Below, piece by piece: positions 39,358 through 43,070 of a DNA stretch of 43,070 nt. Position 1 is the first letter of the stretch, and every line of letters begins with the position of its first letter. Under the pieces are notes generated by a model, which saw nothing but the letters and a program-made list of their open reading frames with translations, ran no database searches and was not told the origin of the DNA. The position numbers were made by a program, and so were the translations under genes. The DNA is from Devosia insulae DS-56 (GTDB lineage Bacteria > Pseudomonadota > Alphaproteobacteria > Rhizobiales > Devosiaceae), in the NCBI RefSeq assembly GCF_000970465.2, contig NZ_LAJE02000362.1, forward strand, positions 1-43,070. Direction: 5' to 3'.

Positions 39358-42201
39358 GTGCTCACGTCCATGTCGGGCCGATTGTTAGTCCACGACCCGG
39401 GGGATTGGGAGCTCGACCTCGATCGAGGCGAACTGCGGCATCACGGGGCAATTGTCCCGCTCTCCGGACGCGCTTTCGAAATCTTCGTTGTTCTCGCGGA
39501 AGCCTCCGGCAGCCTGGTCACCAAGGACCAGTTGATGCAGGGCGTCTGGCCAGGATCTATCGTCGAGGACAACACCCTGCAGGCGCATATCTCGGTCATT
39601 CGAAAGGCGCTAGGGGACGATCGCAACCTGCTGAAAACATTCTCGGGGCGAGGGTATCGGCTGATCGGACATTGGAGCAGACTCAGCCCCGCGAATTCGC
39701 CGTCTCCGGCGGCAACGATGACGGAACCTGCCAGCACGCCGGCGGGGTCGAGTTCCAATATTCCTGTGGCGCTTTCCCAGTTCATCGGACGGGCAACGAT
39801 TGCGTCACACCTTGCCGACGTACTCGCAACCCACCGCGCAGTGACACTGACCGGCCCCGGCGGTATCGGCAAGACTGCGTTGAGCCTCGAGGTGGCGCGC
39901 AAATGGTCAGCCGGCACGATCGCTGCAGCTTACATCGTCGATCTCGCACCGCTTGCAGATCCTGGCCTGATCCCCTCCGCGATCGCCACTACTCTGAGCT
40001 TGCGGCCAGGGGGCGGCCAGGCAACCCCGACAACTGTCGCTCAGGCAATCGGCGACGCGAGCCTGTTGCTGATCCTCGATACTTGCGAACATCTGATTGC
40101 AGGCGCTGCGGTGGTCGTTGAGACGATCCTGCAGATATGCCCGCGGGTCACGGTGCTCGCGACCAGCCGGGAGAACCTCCGCATCGAGGGGGAGTATGTC
40201 TATCGCCTGCCTCCGCTCGACGTGCCTGCGGAGACCGAGCGCGATCACGAGGCGATCCTGACACAGGATGCCGTGCAACTGTTCGTCACACGGCTGGCAG
40301 CGTTCGATTCCGCGCCCACTCCAACCACGGATGACCTGCTAGAAATTGCGGGGATCTGTCGGCGCCTCGACGGCATCCCATTGGCAATCGAATTTGCTGC
40401 ATCTCGCGCTGTTGCACTGGGGATCCGGGAAGTTGCATTGGGGCTTCACGATCGGTTTGGTTTGCTTACCGCCGGCCGAAGGACGGCCTTGCCGCGACAC
40501 CAGACGCTCCGCGCCACACTCGACTGGAGCTACGAGTTGCTGCCCGAGGCCGAACGCCGATTGCTTCGCCGGGTATCGATATTTCCTTCCGGTTTCACAG
40601 CAGCGGCTGCCTCGGCGGTGGTCAGCGACGGCCGAGTATCCACGTCCGACGTCATGGACGGAATCGCAAACCTAGTGGAAAAATCCGTGGTGACGTTCGA
40701 TGGCCCGCCGTCCGCGAGACGCTGGCGCCTGCTTGACACCATCCGCGCCTACGGATTGGAGAAGTTGGCCGAGCACGAGGAGACGGAACAGGCCTCACGG
40801 CTGTCCGCTGAGTACTACCGTGACCTTTTTCGCCTCGGAGATCATGCGGGCCAAGGGCAGTTTGGCGCCGAACCTAGTGCCAACGCCCGCCGCGACATTG
40901 ACAACATCAGGGCCGCCGTTTCGTGGGCATTTTCGGAGGCCGGCGACGTTCAGACTGGCTTGGAATTGACAGCAAGTTCGGTGACCCTGTGGTTCCAGCT
41001 GACACTGATGGTGGAGTATCGCGAACGCGTCGATCGAGCGCTGCAGATTCTGATGACCAGCCCCGCGCCGGATGAGGCGATGGAGATGCGTCTGCAGGCT
41101 GCTCTGGGTCACGCGGTTTGGTACAGCGGACCAACGGCAATGGCCGATCCGGGCGAACTCGAACGCCCCTTCACGCGGGCGCTGGAACTGGCGGAGCGGC
41201 TCGGCGACACGGAGGTCCAATTGCAGGCCCTTTGGAGTCGCTGGGCGGCCGGTAGAGGACGCGGCGATGAGAACGCAGCGCTCAAGGCCGCCAAACTCTA
41301 CGAAGTGGCTGCTCGCCAACACGGCCATCCGCGCGTGACCGTCCTTGCCGACAGAATGCTGGCTTTGACGTACCATGACCTTGGAGCCCCACTACTTGCC
41401 GGCGAGCATGTGGACCAGGTGCTGCGGCGTGCACCACTGCTCGATCCCGCGACGAACAGTCCGCTGCAACTCGACGCCCGGATTTCGATGCTCGCGTTGC
41501 AGACCCGTGTTTTGTGGCTGCAAGGATATCCCGATCGGGCTCACCAGGCAGCGCAAGAGGCCATCGCGACCGCCATGCAAATGGAGAATTGGTTCGCAGT
41601 CTGCTACGTGATCAATATTGGCGCGTGCCCGCTTTCGCTTTGGATGGGCGATCTTCCCGAGGCTCGGGCCCGAGCGGAGCTGATCCGTACACGGGCGGCC
41701 GGAAATCACAGTTGGCTCAGACATGCCGACGTCTATGCCGGCATCTTGAGGTTGCGCGGTACGGGTGATCCAGTCGATGCGCTTACCGCTGCCTATGTCG
41801 AGGCTCGGGTCCAGTTTTCGACAACGGCTGACCTGATCTCGCTGCTGTCAGACGAGCAAAACCAACCACCTGATCCCGACTACCTGCCAAGCCACGCAGG
41901 ATGGAGCCTGCCCGAGGTCGTCAACGCTGAGTTGGTACTGTGGCGCGGAGGACCGGATTCGATTGCAAAGGCCGAGGCAGCGCTCGAGCGTTCTCTCGAG
42001 CTGGCGCGCAATCAATCCGCGCTGTCTTGGCAGTTGCGCACTGCCTTAAGCCTCGCACGTGTGCGCGTGAGGCAGCATCGGGCCAAAGAAGCCCTGGTCC
42101 TTCTGAGATCCATCTATGAAGGATTCACTGAGGGATTTGAAACCCTCGATCTGCGCACCGCCAAATCGGCCCTCGATACGCTGACCGCTGGCACCCAATA
42201 A
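39358..42201 (+). CDS. winged-helix STAND-ATPase transcriptional regulator
   Basis: A protein of about 947 residues. An OmpR/ToxR-type winged helix (about 8-105; LVTKDQLMQGVWPGSIVEDN, then TFSGRGYRLIG) precedes an NB-ARC/STAND nucleotide-binding domain with Walker A GPGGIGKT (about 166-173), Walker B LLLILD (about 236-241) and the motifs LATSRENLRIEGE and GIPLAIEFAASR. The rest (about 400-947) is helical, like TPR or related repeats. Such proteins are ATP-switched activators that assemble on sensing a ligand. I take GTG at 39358, which follows AGGA; TTG at 39355 and ATG at 39370 are alternatives. The target genes are unknown. Confidence 0.88.
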   Translation: MLTSMSGRLLVHDPGDWELDLDRGELRHHGAIVPLSGRAFEIFVVLAEASGSLVTKDQLMQGVWPGSIVEDNTLQAHISVIRKALGDDRNLLKTFSGRGYRLIGHWSRLSPANSPSPAATMTEPASTPAGSSSNIPVALSQFIGRATIASHLADVLATHRAVTLTGPGGIGKTALSLEVARKWSAGTIAAAYIVDLAPLADPGLIPSAIATTLSLRPGGGQATPTTVAQAIGDASLLLILDTCEHLIAGAAVVVETILQICPRVTVLATSRENLRIEGEYVYRLPPLDVPAETERDHEAILTQDAVQLFVTRLAAFDSAPTPTTDDLLEIAGICRRLDGIPLAIEFAASRAVALGIREVALGLHDRFGLLTAGRRTALPRHQTLRATLDWSYELLPEAERRLLRRVSIFPSGFTAAAASAVVSDGRVSTSDVMDGIANLVEKSVVTFDGPPSARRWRLLDTIRAYGLEKLAEHEETEQASRLSAEYYRDLFRLGDHAGQGQFGAEPSANARRDIDNIRAAVSWAFSEAGDVQTGLELTASSVTLWFQLTLMVEYRERVDRALQILMTSPAPDEAMEMRLQAALGHAVWYSGPTAMADPGELERPFTRALELAERLGDTEVQLQALWSRWAAGRGRGDENAALKAAKLYEVAARQHGHPRVTVLADRMLALTYHDLGAPLLAGEHVDQVLRRAPLLDPATNSPLQLDARISMLALQTRVLWLQGYPDRAHQAAQEAIATAMQMENWFAVCYVINIGACPLSLWMGDLPEARARAELIRTRAAGNHSWLRHADVYAGILRLRGTGDPVDALTAAYVEARVQFSTTADLISLLSDEQNQPPDPDYLPSHAGWSLPEVVNAELVLWRGGPDSIAKAEAALERSLELARNQSALSWQLRTALSLARVRVRQHRAKEALVLLRSIYEGFTEGFETLDLRTAKSALDTLTAGTQ

Positions 42202-42205
42202 TCCC

Positions 42206-42229
42206 CACCGCCCAGCCACCAGGGCGGTG
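42206..42229 (+). terminator. hairpin after the STAND regulator gene
   Basis: An 8-bp stem CACCGCCC / GGGCGGTG (42206-42213 and 42222-42229) with an 8-base loop, directly after the stop codon. No U-tract follows. A second inverted repeat, GTAACTAG / CTAGTTAC, lies at 42258-42265 and 42283-42290. The rest of the gap to 42406 holds nothing else I recognise. Confidence 0.5.
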
Positions 42230-42406
42230 TCTACTCCGGGGTAGTCGCTAGCCCGAAGTAACTAGCGCGGCGGCCACGGCGCCTAGTTACGCGGACGTAA
42301 GCCGCATCGACCCCACGCTTAGCCGGTCCTTAGCCTGACAGACGCTGGTCGCAGATCGCGGGAAGCCTTTCCGCCTGCGGCCGGCTCAGATCGAAAGGAA
42401 CTGGCG

Positions 42407-42954
42407 ATGTTAACATCAAGGCTCGTGGCAGGCTTAGTTGCCGCAGTTGGGCTGATAGGAACGGCGGGCAGCGCGGCGGCGTACCAGGCAGTGACCGTCA
42501 ACGAAGTCAACGTGAGATCGGGGCCGGCCGCGTCATATCCGATCGTCGGCATGTTGGCAGCGGGTACCCGCATCACCGTCGACGACTGCCATATGGACTG
42601 GTGCATGATCGAGAGTTCGGGTCAGGCAGGCGGGTGGGTGTCGTCCCGCCTGATTGAATCGACCAAGCTCAAACCGACTCCCTACTTCTCCGGGAACGAC
42701 TTCGACGACGATGACGACGATGACGACGACGATAACGGTGGATATGGCTGGCACGGCCACCACCACCATCACCATCACATGCATATGGGTGACCACCCGG
42801 GCGGCTGGCCAATGAGCGGCGATCACCCGATGGGTGGCGGTTGGCCAATGGGCGGCGGTTACCCGATGGGTGGCGGTTGGCCGATGGGCGGCGGTTACCC
42901 GATGGGTGGCGGTTGGCCGATGGGCGGCGGTTACCCGATGGGCGGCGGTTACCC
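42407..42954 (+). CDS. secreted SH3-domain protein with Asp, His and Gly-rich tracts (3' truncated by contig end)
   Basis: An exported protein whose genuine part is about 182 residues long. Signal peptide about 1-25 (GSAAAYQ), then a bacterial SH3 domain (about 27-85) with VNEVNVRSGPAASYPIVGML and GGWVSSRLIE. After it come ten Asp residues in a row, HGHHHHHHHMHM, and a repeat of six residues alternating GGGWPM and GGGYPM (18 bases each). The Asp and His tracts could bind metals. The open frame continues to 42991, but from 42955 the bases match sequencing adapter, so the true C-terminus is missing and the stop at 42989-42991 is not real. AAAGGAA precedes the ATG. Confidence 0.8.
42815..42954 (+). 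repeat. in-frame 18/36-base tandem repeat
   Basis: The 18-base unit encodes GGGWPM or GGGYPM, and the two alternate, giving a 36-base higher unit repeated about three times. Copies are nearly identical, so the assembly probably broke here. The real copy number is unknown. Confidence 0.85.
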
Positions 42955-43070
42955 CTGTCTCGTATACACCTCTGCTGTAGCAGAAAAATAATCATGCATC
43001 TCTGATCACCAACTTACTGCACGACACCTGCCCGCTGCTCTAGTACGCTACATCATGCAACACACTGTCA
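42955..43070. other. probable Nextera adapter read-through at the contig end
   Basis: Positions 42955-42973 match the transposase mosaic end CTGTCTCTTATACACATCT at 17 of 19 bases (differences at 42962 and 42970). From here GC content falls sharply and the repeat pattern of the gene stops abruptly. The remaining ~97 bases show only loose likeness to adapter and are probably low-quality read-through. This is not genomic sequence in all likelihood. Confidence 0.85.

Noticed and set aside
42815-42954. Regular repeats considered as a CRISPR array
   Set aside because: Units are 18 bases with no unique spacers, and they encode an in-frame Gly-rich peptide.

Overview
The window is GC-rich chromosomal DNA from an alphaproteobacterium, most likely of the order Hyphomicrobiales (Rhizobiales) and possibly Devosia-like. 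This rests on the preserved block rmuC, def-fmt-truA, dapE-dapD, a HAD pyrimidine nucleotidase, argB, engB, yidC-rnpA-rpmH, on FixJ-type regulators, and on GC-rich palindromic intergenic elements. The genus is an inference; no rRNA is present.

Layout. 1-3117: an acidic hypothetical protein and an MHYT-PAS-GGDEF-EAL cyclic-di-GMP protein. 3187-5341 (minus): a Tat-exported dienelactone-hydrolase-like protein and RmuC. 5492-8045 (plus): def, fmt, truA. 8053-11753 (minus, transcribed dapD, dapE, then three overlapping membrane-protein genes). 11875-17479: a LOG-family protein, a HAD nucleotidase (minus), a TetR/MFS efflux pair with a clear operator, a YCII protein and a secreted TIM-barrel protein. 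17744-18652 (minus): argB. 18851-21541 (plus): an ECF sigma/anti-sigma pair of SigK/RskA type, then a secreted fasciclin protein and a Tat-exported MsrB. 21703-23254: a class I amidotransferase and a two-helix membrane protein. 23323-27275 (minus): engB, a sulfotransferase-like gene, and the rpmH-rnpA-yidC operon with a good sigma-70 promoter. 27542-30464 (plus): a disulfide-reductase-like flavoprotein lacking both redox cysteines, and a histidine kinase. 30566-30642: tRNA-Arg(ACG).

Downstream of the tRNA the content becomes accessory: a cupin, a histidine kinase with FixJ-type and single-domain response regulators, a DUF1275 protein, an oxalate-decarboxylase-like bicupin, Dps, an enoyl-CoA hydratase-like gene, a frameshifted LacI remnant beside a perfect palindrome, an internally deleted beta-carbonic anhydrase, a FixJ-like regulator with a degenerate receiver, a large winged-helix/STAND-ATPase regulator, and a secreted SH3 protein with Asp, His and Gly-rich tracts.

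Several intergenic spaces hold palindromic elements built on CCTCCCC/GGGGAGG or CTTCTCCCC hairpins. One supplies the apparent ribosome binding site of truA. The last ~116 bases begin with a 17/19 match to the Nextera transposase mosaic end and are most likely sequencing adapter, so the final gene is cut off in its repeat region and its apparent C-terminus is artificial.

The most interesting biological candidates are the SigK/RskA-fasciclin-MsrB envelope module, the cysteine-less flavoprotein next to an orphan kinase, and the three coupled membrane proteins after dapE. No CRISPR array, complete insertion sequence or intact prophage is visible.
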